Source of the DNA: Sphingomonas sp. Leaf21
GTDB taxonomy: Bacteria > Pseudomonadota > Alphaproteobacteria > Sphingomonadales > Sphingomonadaceae
Reading direction: 5' to 3'
Assembly: GCF_916858675.1 (NCBI RefSeq)
Contig: NZ_CAKASM010000032.1
Span: 1-40,138 of the forward strand
Length of the DNA stretch: 40,138 nt
The notes beneath the pieces are model-generated. The model had not been told where the DNA came from. It saw nothing but the letters and a program-made list of their open reading frames with translations, and made no database searches. Positions 1 through 7,908 of the stretch are shown one piece after another. A program made the position numbers and the translations under genes. Each line of letters opens with the position of its first letter. Position 1 is the first letter of the stretch.

Positions 1-54
1 CTGTCGCCCGTCGAGTTCGAACGGCAGCAGGCTTTGATGGCTCAAGGCGTCTAG
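1..54 (+). CDS. IS3-family transposase OrfB, C-terminal end (partial)
   Basis: Reading frame 1 gives LSPVEFERQQALMAQGV and a TAG stop. This is the very characteristic C-terminus of IS3-family OrfB integrases, where the (S)P(V/A)EFE motif closes the DDE catalytic domain. The 5' part lies before base 1. The intact protein would carry out strand transfer of the element; nothing can be said about whether this copy is active. Confidence 0.85.
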   Translation: MSPVEFERQQALMAQGV

Positions 55-72
55 AAAACTAGGGGCTACTCA
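1..72 (+). mobile_element. IS3-family element, right end (left window edge)
   Basis: The first 72 bases hold the last 17 codons of an IS3-type OrfB and then an end sequence finishing in ...GGGGCTACTCA. The same 72 bases occur in reverse complement at 40062-40133, so the repeat boundary at base 72 is set by where the two copies stop matching. IS3 elements typically begin TGA and end TCA, and this end fits. Only the right end is present; the rest lies outside the window. Confidence 0.85.
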
Positions 73-184
73 GGGTAATGAGCTTCAACGGCGGTTGCAG
101 GTCGATGCAACCGAACTCGCGTCGCGCCGCAGGCAACTGAAACGTGTGCTGGCCAACGCTACGACGAACAGGAGCCTACCTTGA
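73..184 (+). pseudogene. 3' remnant of an unidentified gene cut by the IS3 element
   Basis: Directly after the IS3 end an open frame without a start runs from base 74 to a TGA at 182-184. It encodes about 36 residues rich in Arg, Leu and Gln, ending ...LANATTNRSLP, and looks like the tail of a helical or coiled-coil protein. The TGA overlaps the ATG of the next gene (TGATG), the usual arrangement of co-translated genes. I infer that the IS inserted into the upstream gene of an operon. Its family cannot be recognised from this tail. Confidence 0.5.
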
Positions 185-417
185 TGCCTCGAGATGTTGA
201 ACTTGAGCAGCTACGGCTGATCGACGACTTCCTCGAAGATGGTGAAAACCTTCTTGCGGATGATGCCTTTGACCCCGAACTCGAACAGGCAGTCATGGCA
301 GTCGCAAAGTCCAAGCTGCGCCGTATCCGCGCTGCATTTGAGCGTGAAAAGGACGATACATGGGTAACGGCGCTTCGCAACACCCGTCTAATCTTCGGAA
401 AACCAGAGGCACTCTAA
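184..417 (+). CDS. Small acidic helical protein of unknown function
   Basis: The 77-residue product is mostly charged helix, with an acidic N-terminal half (ELEQLRLIDDFLEDGENLL) and a basic C-terminal half. No membrane segment or known motif is visible. The ATG at 184 is preferred over a TTG at 181 because its first base is the last base of the upstream TGA, indicating translational coupling to the truncated gene before it. It is probably the second gene of an operon whose first gene was destroyed by the IS3 insertion. I do not recognise the family; a small partner of a nuclease or ATPase would fit the neighbourhood, but this is speculation. Confidence 0.6.
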   Translation: MPRDVELEQLRLIDDFLEDGENLLADDAFDPELEQAVMAVAKSKLRRIRAAFEREKDDTWVTALRNTRLIFGKPEAL

Positions 418-608
418 AGCATGTAGCCAGTATGCTTGGCGCCCGGGAAGATTGACCGGCATGGATAATGACTGAATCGCCAGTGACAAGAACGACGCAC
501 AGGTAATCTTTCAGCCCCCTTCTTCCCGCCTAATGAATTTTGCCAATCATCCATTTTTACACGAACGACTCCCGCGCTCCAAGCAAGCTCGATGGAAACG
601 GCGAGGTT

Positions 609-680
609 TGGGACAAACCTGTCGTTCCAATGCCGCAGCTTGAGTTTCAGCTCTTGTCAGAAGCCGACGTTCGGCCCTTG
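609..680 (+). repeat. Degenerate intergenic repeat, copy A
   Basis: This stretch matches 7077-7146 closely. Both contain CAGCTCTTGTCAGAAGCCGA followed by CGTTC and share flanking blocks such as GTCGTTCC and TTGAG. The gap 418-692 contains nothing else I can support. A 64-codon open frame over the repeat has no homologue-like features and runs into the IS630 element, so I treat it as non-coding. Weaker copies lie at 16074-16135 and 17835-17880. Confidence 0.6.
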
Positions 681-692
681 ATCAAAGTGCTA

Positions 693-1740
693 GAGCGGAT
701 TCCGATCAGTCCGGGTCATAGCCGCAGGACTTGAAGTAGTTGGCGCATTCCTGCGGCTGAAACAGGTCGACCAGCTTGCCGATGAGCGACCAAAGCCCGG
801 ACACGGTCCGCTCGCCAGCCCTGCGCAGCATGGCCTTGAGGCGGGCGAACGCCTTCTCGATCGGGTTGAAGTCAGGACTGTAGGGCGGGAGGAACATGAG
901 GCGGGCGCCTGCGGCTTCGATGGCCTCGCGGACGCTGGCGCGCTTGTGGCTGGACAGGTTGTCCATGATGACGACGTCGCCGCATCCGAGATCGGGCACG
1001 AGGACCTGCCGGACATGGGCTTCGAACCAGTCGCCGTTGATCGGGCCGTCGAGCACCATCGGCGCGACCATGCCGGTCATACGCAGGCCAGCAACCAGCG
1101 TAGTCGTCTTGCGATGGCCGTGCGGGTAGCCCATTCGAAGCCGCTCGCCCGTCGGCAGCGGCCGTGGCTGCGGGTCATGTTGGTTGCCGTCCAGGTCTCG
1201 TCGATGAACACCAGCCGCGTAGGGTCGAGGTCGAGTTGGCCATCGAACCAAACCTCCCGCTGGCTCAGGACGTCGGCGCGATCCTGCTCGACCGCGTGCC
1301 CGGTCTTTTCTGCGCGTGATGCCGTGCCGGACGAAGAAGCGGTGCAGCGTCGAGATCGCCACCGTCACGCCAATCTGGCTCAGTTTGCGACGTAACTCAT
1401 CCAGCGTGATGTCGCGTCGCGCTTCGTGCAGCGCCAGCACCGTCTCCCGATGCGCCTCGATCCGCCGCGACCGCGTGTCCCCGCCCTGCGGCTTGACTGC
1501 GTAGGCGCCCGTGCTGCGGCGCTGGTCGTGCCACCGGATCACCGTCGCGGCCGCCACCCCGAACCGCACCGCCGCAGCCCGGCAACTCATGCCCTCGTCA
1601 ACCGCGGCCAGTGCCCGCGAACGCAGGTCCATCGATAACGGCTTGCCCATCCATGCCGGCCTCCATCCAGCCAACACCGTGAATCAGATCAGCGCGTTCC
1701 TGTGAATCCCCCTTCGACTCAGGTCGGCCGGAAAACGCTT
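693..1740 (-). mobile_element. IS630-family insertion sequence, complete
   Basis: The element is bounded by TA dinucleotides at 691-692 and 1741-1742, the TA target duplication typical of IS630/Tc1-mariner elements. The ends form an imperfect inverted repeat (GAGCGGATTCCGATC versus AAGCGTTTTCCGGCC, 10 of 15 matching). It contains one transposase frame on the minus strand. The right boundary coincides with the stop codon of the helicase gene at 1740-1742, so insertion occurred exactly in that stop codon. Confidence 0.85.
706..1650 (-). pseudogene. IS630-family transposase with two compensating frameshifts
   Basis: The frame is open for 314 residues from an ATG at 1650. The N-terminus is helix-turn-helix-like (SMDLRSRALAAVDEGMS) and the C-terminus has clear IS630 DDE motifs (VVIMDNLSSHK; LPPYSPDFNPIEKAF). 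Between about 1309 and 1150 the protein reads as arginine- and proline-rich nonsense. The shifted frame there encodes the missing block, LVFIDETWTATNMTRSHGRC, with the first catalytic Asp. An extra base in the A4 run (T4 on the plus strand at 1306-1309) and a missing base near 1153 explain this. The protein as read lacks one catalytic residue and is probably inactive unless these are sequencing errors. Confidence 0.8.
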
Positions 1741-4031
1741 TAGCTGCTGTTGCGCCTTTCAAGCGCTCCAGCGTCCAGAGCGCCTTTAAAAATGGAACTC
1801 GGGCCTCTCGCCTGAACGCCTAGAATAGCGACTTGATATCTTGCGCGCGTGACGGCGACATACAGCTTGTTGTGCGCTGCGAATGTTAGATAGGCTTTGC
1901 TTTGAGAGTGCTGACTGTCGGGTGACGGCGGCACCCTTCCATCGTCAACACCAACGAGAACAACTCCATCGAATTCTAGGCCTCCCACATAATCTGGAAG
2001 CGATAGTACGAAGCGACCGGCACTCTTTGCTCGCCTGACCACTTCTGGGTCACCGCGGTGCTTCAAGATCTCAACCGGCCGGTTTTCTTCGAGTGACCTT
2101 CTCTCAAGATCATGGAACAAGCTTTCGTCAAATACAACGATTGCAACATCCCCCTTGGTGGCGCTCATTGAGGCGCGCATATCTTCGGCCACCGACAGTG
2201 CCGAATCTAACATAGTCGCATCTGTCTGGAAATCGACGTAGTAAGGTCGTCTTGCCTTCTTTTCTTCCTCAAACGTCATATTGCTATGCGCAAGCGCCAT
2301 AGGGTCTTGAAAATTTGTAAAGAGGCTCGCACCAGACGAGGTTATGCTGAATGCGAGATTCACAATGTCGGGGGAGCATCGGAAGATGCCCTTGACGTTG
2401 ATGGTGGTGCTCGATGAGCGCTCGTCCGGGGATGGCATCAGCGAGGCCACGTCTATGTCGTCGGCCCAGCCTCTATCGCCGATGGCTTGGGAGCGATCCA
2501 CCGCGAAGGCTATGGGGAACGACTGCTCCGATCGGGTTAGGTGATGAAAGGTCGACAACTCATTCATGTTGAAGAGATGGGTTTCATCGACAAAGATCGC
2601 GTCAAAGCCATCACGCGCGCGCCTACGACGCCAGATTGGCGTGGATAGTTGGCTTAGCGCCGATAGGACAACATCGTCCGTATCAAACTGTCCGCCAGCC
2701 ACGAGTTGCTGTCGATAGTGCTCATAAACCCGCCAGACGAAGGCCTTATCTCCTTCGTTGCTAACCGGCAGCGCGGACGGAATTGGGGTTATGTTTTTGT
2801 AGGTGTCGAGGTTTTCCTTAGCTCGCCCCTTGATTACAACAGAAATCTCATGCTGGATAAGGGGAATTTTAAATTCGTCTTGTTCGCCTTCCATATACGC
2901 CTTAAAATCGGCCGACATGAATTTGGCGTACGATGCGAACTCGCCGTGAACCTGTCGCAATGCCTCGTCGACGTACATCAATTGCAGTTGCTTCGCATCA
3001 TATGCGTCCGGGTCAACGAATTCCGTCTCGGAAATTTCCTGCCTTAGCAGTCCACTACAATAGCCCTGCAATGTCTCAACACGCAAACGCCGGCTTGATG
3101 CCTGTTCCCGCATAAATTCCGCTCCACCCATTGCTTGAAGAACGGTGGAGATGCTGCGCCGACTCGCTTCACTATGTGTAAAGAAAACGGCCTGATAGTC
3201 TCGACCTTCGTCGGTCGCCTGTCGCATGGAATGGATCGCGGCAAGCGACAAAGACGCTGTTTTTCCGGTTCCAGCCGGTCCATCAATCCGGACAGGATGC
3301 AGCAGAGGCTCCAAGATAAACTTCTTCTGATCCTCAGTGATTAAGCGCAGCCAAGTCTCGTAGCCCTGATGAATGTCAACCTTGGAGGTCAGCGTTCCGA
3401 GAGAGGTGCTTGAAAAATTTGTTTCCCACGCGGGCGCCAGTTCACCTTGCGATGCCTTAAGGCTAGTACCGAGCCCATCAAGGTCTTCTAGAAACTTACG
3501 AAAAGTCGCTACGCTGGCCGTTTCCTGCGGCCCATCCCCCTCATCGGTTCCGATCTTGTAGACCAGAAGGTAGCGGCCGGACTTACTGCGCTTCGCCAGT
3601 CTTTCCAAGTCTGGGTTCAAATCAAGGGCGATCCGCACTCCCGTCTTTTGGCTTAACGGATATGGAAACACCGCCGCCGTTGTCGCGCTCAGAACCTTCT
3701 CCGCGGGGGTTAAAACACCCTTGCCCCAAAATTTGACGGCAAATCGAAGAACTCGCTGGAGGTAGAGGATGGCTTGATTGTTCGTGACACCAGAGAAAAT
3801 GTGGCTTTGGTCTAGGTCGAACACTACATAGCGCTGCTCAGAAGAATCCTTCCCGTAGGCAATCACGCCGTGCTTGGTCTTTGATGTCGAGACCCTCGGC
3901 CCAAGATCGTCGATAGACCCGGACCGAAGGTGAAGCGCAAGTCGGTTACCTTCTGGAAAGTCATTTGACTGAAGGACGCGTTCCGCAATTATGTCCTCCG
4001 CGGCGTCCCGTCTAATGGCGAGGAACGTCAT
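1740..4031 (-). CDS. Superfamily 1 (UvrD/Rep-like) DNA helicase, candidate defence component
   Basis: The 763-residue protein has about 240 N-terminal residues of unknown fold and then an SF1 helicase core. Visible motifs are Walker A GPAGTGKT (about 251-258), motif II IFVDETH (about 479-485, the usual DExx form), motif IV IFRCSPDIVNLAF (549-561), motif V GLEFDGVVLV (684-693) and motif VI YVAVTRARY (724-732). Such proteins unwind or translocate on DNA using ATP. The start overlaps the stop of the upstream gene by 4 bases (ATGA), so the two are translationally coupled. The stop codon now borrows its third base from the IS630 element; removing that element and one TA restores a TAG at the same place, so the C-terminus is unchanged. 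No N-terminal nuclease motif was recognised. Confidence 0.85.
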   Translation of the reverse strand: MTFLAIRRDAAEDIIAERVLQSNDFPEGNRLALHLRSGSIDDLGPRVSTSKTKHGVIAYGKDSSEQRYVVFDLDQSHIFSGVTNNQAILYLQRVLRFAVKFWGKGVLTPAEKVLSATTAAVFPYPLSQKTGVRIALDLNPDLERLAKRSKSGRYLLVYKIGTDEGDGPQETASVATFRKFLEDLDGLGTSLKASQGELAPAWETNFSSTSLGTLTSKVDIHQGYETWLRLITEDQKKFILEPLLHPVRIDGPAGTGKTASLSLAAIHSMRQATDEGRDYQAVFFTHSEASRRSISTVLQAMGGAEFMREQASSRRLRVETLQGYCSGLLRQEISETEFVDPDAYDAKQLQLMYVDEALRQVHGEFASYAKFMSADFKAYMEGEQDEFKIPLIQHEISVVIKGRAKENLDTYKNITPIPSALPVSNEGDKAFVWRVYEHYRQQLVAGGQFDTDDVVLSALSQLSTPIWRRRRARDGFDAIFVDETHLFNMNELSTFHHLTRSEQSFPIAFAVDRSQAIGDRGWADDIDVASLMPSPDERSSSTTINVKGIFRCSPDIVNLAFSITSSGASLFTNFQDPMALAHSNMTFEEEKKARRPYYVDFQTDATMLDSALSVAEDMRASMSATKGDVAIVVFDESLFHDLERRSLEENRPVEILKHRGDPEVVRRAKSAGRFVLSLPDYVGGLEFDGVVLVGVDDGRVPPSPDSQHSQSKAYLTFAAHNKLYVAVTRARYQVAILGVQARGPSSIFKGALDAGALERRNSS

Positions 4032-4885
4032 GAGGCATCTCCAAGGTTGAAAGGCACGATAGCACGCAACGACTTCATCCGGTCGGTAGAGAAATCGGTA
4101 ACACCGATCCTGGCATACAGGCTCGTAAAACGCTGCATTAAAAGCTCGATAAAGGGAGATTTTACTATGCCGACGGGCATCGCATACTGTTCTTCAGTAG
4201 AAATATTTAGTTTGTCGGCATATCTTGGCTGATCTTGGCAAAGTTGTGCAAATCGCTGGAAGTCAATGCCAGATTTCAATTCGCTTGCCAGCGCGACAGG
4301 AATATACCGGATCTCACGGAACAGTGCTATGTAGCCCTCACATTCTTCGCCAGGCTCAGAACGATCGATAAAGTGGTAATCCGAAACGCCGTTTGAGAGT
4401 AGTTCCTGTAGCATCCTATGGTATTCTTTTGGCTGGGCGTCGAACAAGTCCGCTGCAGGCTTTGCACCCGGCGCGACTTCAAGTGCAGCCTCAGCCGCAT
4501 GCTTCTGCGTCTCTGCATCGACGTAGCGTTTGGCCGCGCTCCGCTCCACCTTCTGCGTCAGGCCCGAAAGATGCGCACGCACTATCTGCGGGGACATCGT
4601 GTCGAGCACGGAATCGACCAGCCCAGCCTCACGTAACGCCGATCTCATCGCCCCCCGGCTTGCGGCAAGGACGCGCGATGCCAAAAGCCTGAGTCCGTCG
4701 CGGAATAGCCACGCCCTGAAGCTTATCAACGGCACATAGCTAATTACCGGAGTCTTGCCGTGCGCAACGTCGCAACGGGCAGTGATCACCAGCCCACGAG
4801 CAGCCACGTCGGGATAGTCCTCAGATGCCGCACAAGTGAAGATGGCACCTTGCGTTAACTCCGCCGTCGGCGGGTAGCCAATCAT
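4028..4885 (-). CDS. Unknown protein coupled to the SF1 helicase
   Basis: The 285-residue soluble protein is not a family I can name. The N-terminus (LTQGAIFTCA...LVITARCDVAHGK) resembles a class of conserved hypothetical proteins with an early QG-I block followed by a short strand ending in a Cys-Asp pair. The middle is helical (residues about 95-160) and the C-terminus is mixed. The ATG at 4885 is chosen; a GTG two codons earlier is possible. The 4-base overlap with the helicase gene shows the two form one operon, probably starting in the gap at 4886-5242. By position it could be a sensor or regulator for the helicase. Confidence 0.7.
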   Translation of the reverse strand: MIGYPPTAELTQGAIFTCAASEDYPDVAARGLVITARCDVAHGKTPVISYVPLISFRAWLFRDGLRLLASRVLAASRGAMRSALREAGLVDSVLDTMSPQIVRAHLSGLTQKVERSAAKRYVDAETQKHAAEAALEVAPGAKPAADLFDAQPKEYHRMLQELLSNGVSDYHFIDRSEPGEECEGYIALFREIRYIPVALASELKSGIDFQRFAQLCQDQPRYADKLNISTEEQYAMPVGIVKSPFIELLMQRFTSLYARIGVTDFSTDRMKSLRAIVPFNLGDAS

Positions 4886-5242
4886 GTCCACGTTGCCGTC
4901 GTTCCCCGTTGCCGCGTAGCTGGCTGCAGCTTAGCGGGCGCCACGCGCTGCTCAAAGCCTAACGTTAAGATCAACGCGGAAATAATGAATGTTTCTGTCC
5001 AACATAAGCCGGCTAAGCCCCTAACGACCGAGATTGAGGCGTCTTCCTGACGAACGGATGCCGCTGGCAGCCCCTGTCAGAATCAGACGCTCGCGGCAGT
5101 TAAGCTGAATGGCCGACTTTGGTCGACAAGGGCCGGCATGACTGGCTGTCTGGCGACTTTCGGCATCGACTGTAGCAGCGGCTGCCGCGCCATTGCGGCG
5201 AAAAGGTTGAAAGAGGCGGGGCAACAGGGCAAAAGGCACTGC
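4886..5242. other. Divergent intergenic region between helicase operon and AIPR gene
   Basis: About 357 bases separate the start codons of two divergent defence-like transcription units, so promoters for both should lie here. An AT-richer patch around 4975-5005 is the only obvious compositional signal. In-frame starts for the plus-strand gene exist as far up as 5138, so part of the region may be translated. No convincing paired -35/-10 elements or operator repeats were identified. Confidence 0.4.
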
Positions 5243-6919
5243 ATGGCAACACTTCTTGACTGGGGGAATGTAGATGCGGCCGCGGCCCAGATTGAAAAGA
5301 CCCTCAATCTCGAAACCCGGCGGGAAGCATTCTCCCTTCTGTGCGTGACATCGCTCCTACGCATCGACTTCGATGAGGCAAGGGGCTCGATCACCGATGG
5401 AGGAGAGGATAGGGGTGTTGACGCGGTCTATCTCGACGAGCGTTTTGGGCGCCGTGTAATTCATCTCTTTCAGTTCAAGTGTCACAGCAAATTTAACGGT
5501 AGCAATCGCAACTTCCCGTCGACCGAGATTGACAAGCTTCTTGCCTTCATCGGAGATTGCTTCGGACAGGTCGATGGATTTATCGACACATGTAATCCGC
5601 TGCTGCGACAGAAGGTGCTGGACATCTGGGACTTCGTTAGCTCGGGGGCGTGCGAGGTCGAAATCCACCTTTGCTCGAATGGGGAGCGACTCATCCCGGA
5701 CCATAAGGCTCGCTTTGAATCATCGCTTTCCCGGTTCAAGTTCTTCCAGCTTCACGAAGCTGATCTCGATTCCCTGTCTGACACGGTCTCGCGCCGGACA
5801 GCAACAGAACGGGAAATCCACCTCCGGATTGTGGAGGAACAGGTATATGAGCGCACGGACGGCAACGTGCGGGCAGTCATTGGTACGGTCTGCGGCGACG
5901 AGTTTATCGCGGCGTTGACGGATCCCACGAAGACGACGCAGCTCGACCCTGATTTGTTTGAAGAGAACGTCCGTGTCTATCTAGGTGAACAGAACGATAT
6001 CAACCGTCGAATCTATGATACCGCCGTGTCCAACGAGGCTGGCATGTTCTGGTATTTCAACAACGGAATTACCATAGTTTGCGAACGGTTCAGTTATCAG
6101 CCCGGCTTCAAGAATGCTCCATTGCGACTCTTGAATCCTCAGGTGGTGAATGGCGGACAGACTTCCCATGCGCTCTTCCAAGCATCGCGAACCAGCTTTG
6201 CTTCCGTGCAGCGCGTTCGGCTTCTTGTCCGTATAATCGAGACGCAGGACAAGAGCCTCTATGCGAAGGTCGCTGAGGCAACGAACAGCCAGACCCCAAT
6301 ACGAAGCCGCGACCTGAGATCGAACGACCCCGTACTTGTCCGCCTCGAGGCATCGCTCCGAAATCACGAGTGGTTTCTGGATCGAAAGCGCGACCAGCAT
6401 TCCAAGATTGGCGAAAACAGGCGCATAGATGCGCTGAAACTCGGACAGATTTGGCTAGCCTATGTTCGCGCTGAACCCGATAAGGCTAAGACGGCTTCAG
6501 ATCGCATATTCGGAGAGTATTTCCCGCTGGTCTTCGATCCCGCGGAGATGGATGCGAAGCGGGTGATAGCGGTGTGGACACTCTATGCCGAGATTGAGAA
6601 GCATCGCCGCGCCAAGTTGCAGGAGGCGCGCAGGGCATCGAAGCTGGTTGCGGAGCAGGAAATTGAGTCCGCATGGATCGTAGAAGGCTTGTATCACCTG
6701 GCCTTTGCGGTCAGGAAACTCGCCGACCGCGCCAACGTCGACATCTTCGATTTCGATCAAGTCAGCCCTTTGATCCCTGAGGCGGAGCGGCGGTTGTCCG
6801 AGTTCGTCAAGGACCGTCCGAACATATCGACCTACCGCCTCTTCAGAAATGCGGCCACAAAACAGAATCTATTTCGGGCCTCGCTCAACGAGCAGCCCCA
6901 GCAATTAAGCCTTCTCTAG
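5243..6919 (+). CDS. AIPR-family abortive-infection phage-resistance protein
   Basis: The 558-residue product has the AIPR signature blocks: MFWYFNNGITIVC (about 268-280), LLNPQVVNGGQTSHALF (296-312) and EATNSQTPIRSRDLRSND (345-362). The N-terminal 100 residues look like a PD-(D/E)XK nuclease, with GGEDRGVDAVYLD (Asp60) followed by FQFKC (Gln77, Lys79). AIPR proteins are known as abortive-infection type anti-phage proteins; the nuclease assignment is my inference. I chose the ATG at 5243 (MATLLDWGNV), which matches the usual start of the family. The frame stays open to 5138, adding 35 low-complexity residues. The gene stands alone between divergent and intergenic DNA. Confidence 0.85.
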   Translation: MATLLDWGNVDAAAAQIEKTLNLETRREAFSLLCVTSLLRIDFDEARGSITDGGEDRGVDAVYLDERFGRRVIHLFQFKCHSKFNGSNRNFPSTEIDKLLAFIGDCFGQVDGFIDTCNPLLRQKVLDIWDFVSSGACEVEIHLCSNGERLIPDHKARFESSLSRFKFFQLHEADLDSLSDTVSRRTATEREIHLRIVEEQVYERTDGNVRAVIGTVCGDEFIAALTDPTKTTQLDPDLFEENVRVYLGEQNDINRRIYDTAVSNEAGMFWYFNNGITIVCERFSYQPGFKNAPLRLLNPQVVNGGQTSHALFQASRTSFASVQRVRLLVRIIETQDKSLYAKVAEATNSQTPIRSRDLRSNDPVLVRLEASLRNHEWFLDRKRDQHSKIGENRRIDALKLGQIWLAYVRAEPDKAKTASDRIFGEYFPLVFDPAEMDAKRVIAVWTLYAEIEKHRRAKLQEARRASKLVAEQEIESAWIVEGLYHLAFAVRKLADRANVDIFDFDQVSPLIPEAERRLSEFVKDRPNISTYRLFRNAATKQNLFRASLNEQPQQLSLL

Positions 6920-7076
6920 TCTGCTAGCCGTGTCTATTTTTGGTCACGCTGACCATTAGCAGACCGTACCTTCAGCGTCATTCTGTGACAGGTTTCAGCG
7001 CAAACTGCCATTCAGTGGAAAACTGGGAATGACCTGAACTGGTCGACTGCTGCCGGGAGCCCCATAGTCGTTTCGT

Positions 7077-7146
7077 GGGACAGACCCGTCGTTCCCATGC
7101 AGCAGGTTGAGCGTCAGCTCTTGTCAGAAGCCGACGTTCAGCGCTT
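7077..7146 (+). repeat. Degenerate intergenic repeat, copy B
   Basis: This lies in the 334-base gap 6920-7253, which has no supported gene. It shares a block of 20 or more bases (CAGCTCTTGTCAGAAGCCGA and onward to CGTTC) and several shorter blocks with 609-680. The flanking sequence reads like decayed coding or repeat DNA. I see no hairpin terminator directly after the AIPR gene. Confidence 0.6.
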
Positions 7147-7253
7147 GTGCGCGCGGCGTGGCGGTACGACTAAAGCTGGGCCAATAAGCGACCGCCCGGT
7201 TTGGAGCCGGGGCGGTTCATCCCGACAGCGCGCGGACTGAAAGTGCAAGAGCT

Positions 7254-7874
7254 ATGGCTGTATACTTCATCTACCAATTGAGCGCTGGCGAGCCCTTGCT
7301 GAAAATTGGACGCGCCAAGGACATTTATCGGCGCCGCGACGCGCTGCAGACCGGCAATCCGCATACGCTGGTGCTGGTCGGGTGGATCCAGTCCGATGCA
7401 GACGGCCTCCTTGAGGCAGAGTTGCACCGCAAGCATCACGCGCGCCGCGTCGCAGGCGAATGGTTCCGTCTCGAGCCAACCGAAATCTTGGAGGATCTCA
7501 TGCGCGCCGGCAGCGATGGCTTCGTCGCGCGACATGCCGACGCATTCGAAATAATCGGCCATGATCGTGACGCCGTTCCCGAATATCTTGGCGTCTGGGA
7601 ATGGGGGGACCTCGAACTCGATGAATGCTGTCCATTATGTGGCGCCATGTGCGGGATGCATTTCCAGGAGGCGTCCCAAGCCTATCACTGCATCAGTTGC
7701 GGGCGTCTGAGCGACTTCTCCGATCAGACGCCAGACTTCGACACTGAAGAGGAATATCGCACCTGGCTGGCGGACAATCCTCCGCCTTTCCCCCCAGGAA
7801 TAAATCGGTTTGCGATTCTGGGCGGCGCACCGGATTATCCCGAGCATCTTCGCCGGAACGGACGTCTGCGCTAG
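7254..7874 (+). CDS. MUG113 / GIY-YIG-like nuclease with C-terminal zinc ribbon
   Basis: The 206-residue product opens with VYFIYQL, then LLKIGRAKDIYRRRDALQTGNP and LEAELHRKHHARRVAGEWFRL. These are the GIY-, YIG- (here KIG), Arg, Glu/His and GEWF blocks of the MUG113/T5orf172 branch of the GIY-YIG superfamily. Residues about 125-155 contain two CxxC-type pairs (CCPLCGAMCG and CISCG) that could bind one zinc ion. GIY-YIG enzymes cleave DNA as single-domain nucleases; the substrate here is unknown. It is a lone gene between the AIPR gene and the convergent restriction-modification-like operon. Confidence 0.75.
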   Translation: MAVYFIYQLSAGEPLLKIGRAKDIYRRRDALQTGNPHTLVLVGWIQSDADGLLEAELHRKHHARRVAGEWFRLEPTEILEDLMRAGSDGFVARHADAFEIIGHDRDAVPEYLGVWEWGDLELDECCPLCGAMCGMHFQEASQAYHCISCGRLSDFSDQTPDFDTEEEYRTWLADNPPPFPPGINRFAILGGAPDYPEHLRRNGRLR

Positions 7875-7908
7875 TCCGTCAGCGCCGATCTGAGATCCGT
7901 GATCGCAT

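Noticed and set aside
540..734. 64-codon open frame on the plus strand
   Set aside because: It covers the degenerate repeat, which recurs in other gaps, and then runs into the IS630 end; no protein-like features.
4930..4975. Possible integron attC site near GCCTAACGTTAAG
   Set aside because: The inverse-core and core sites do not sit at the required spacing and the second consensus lacks the final pyrimidine; no integron cassette layout around it.
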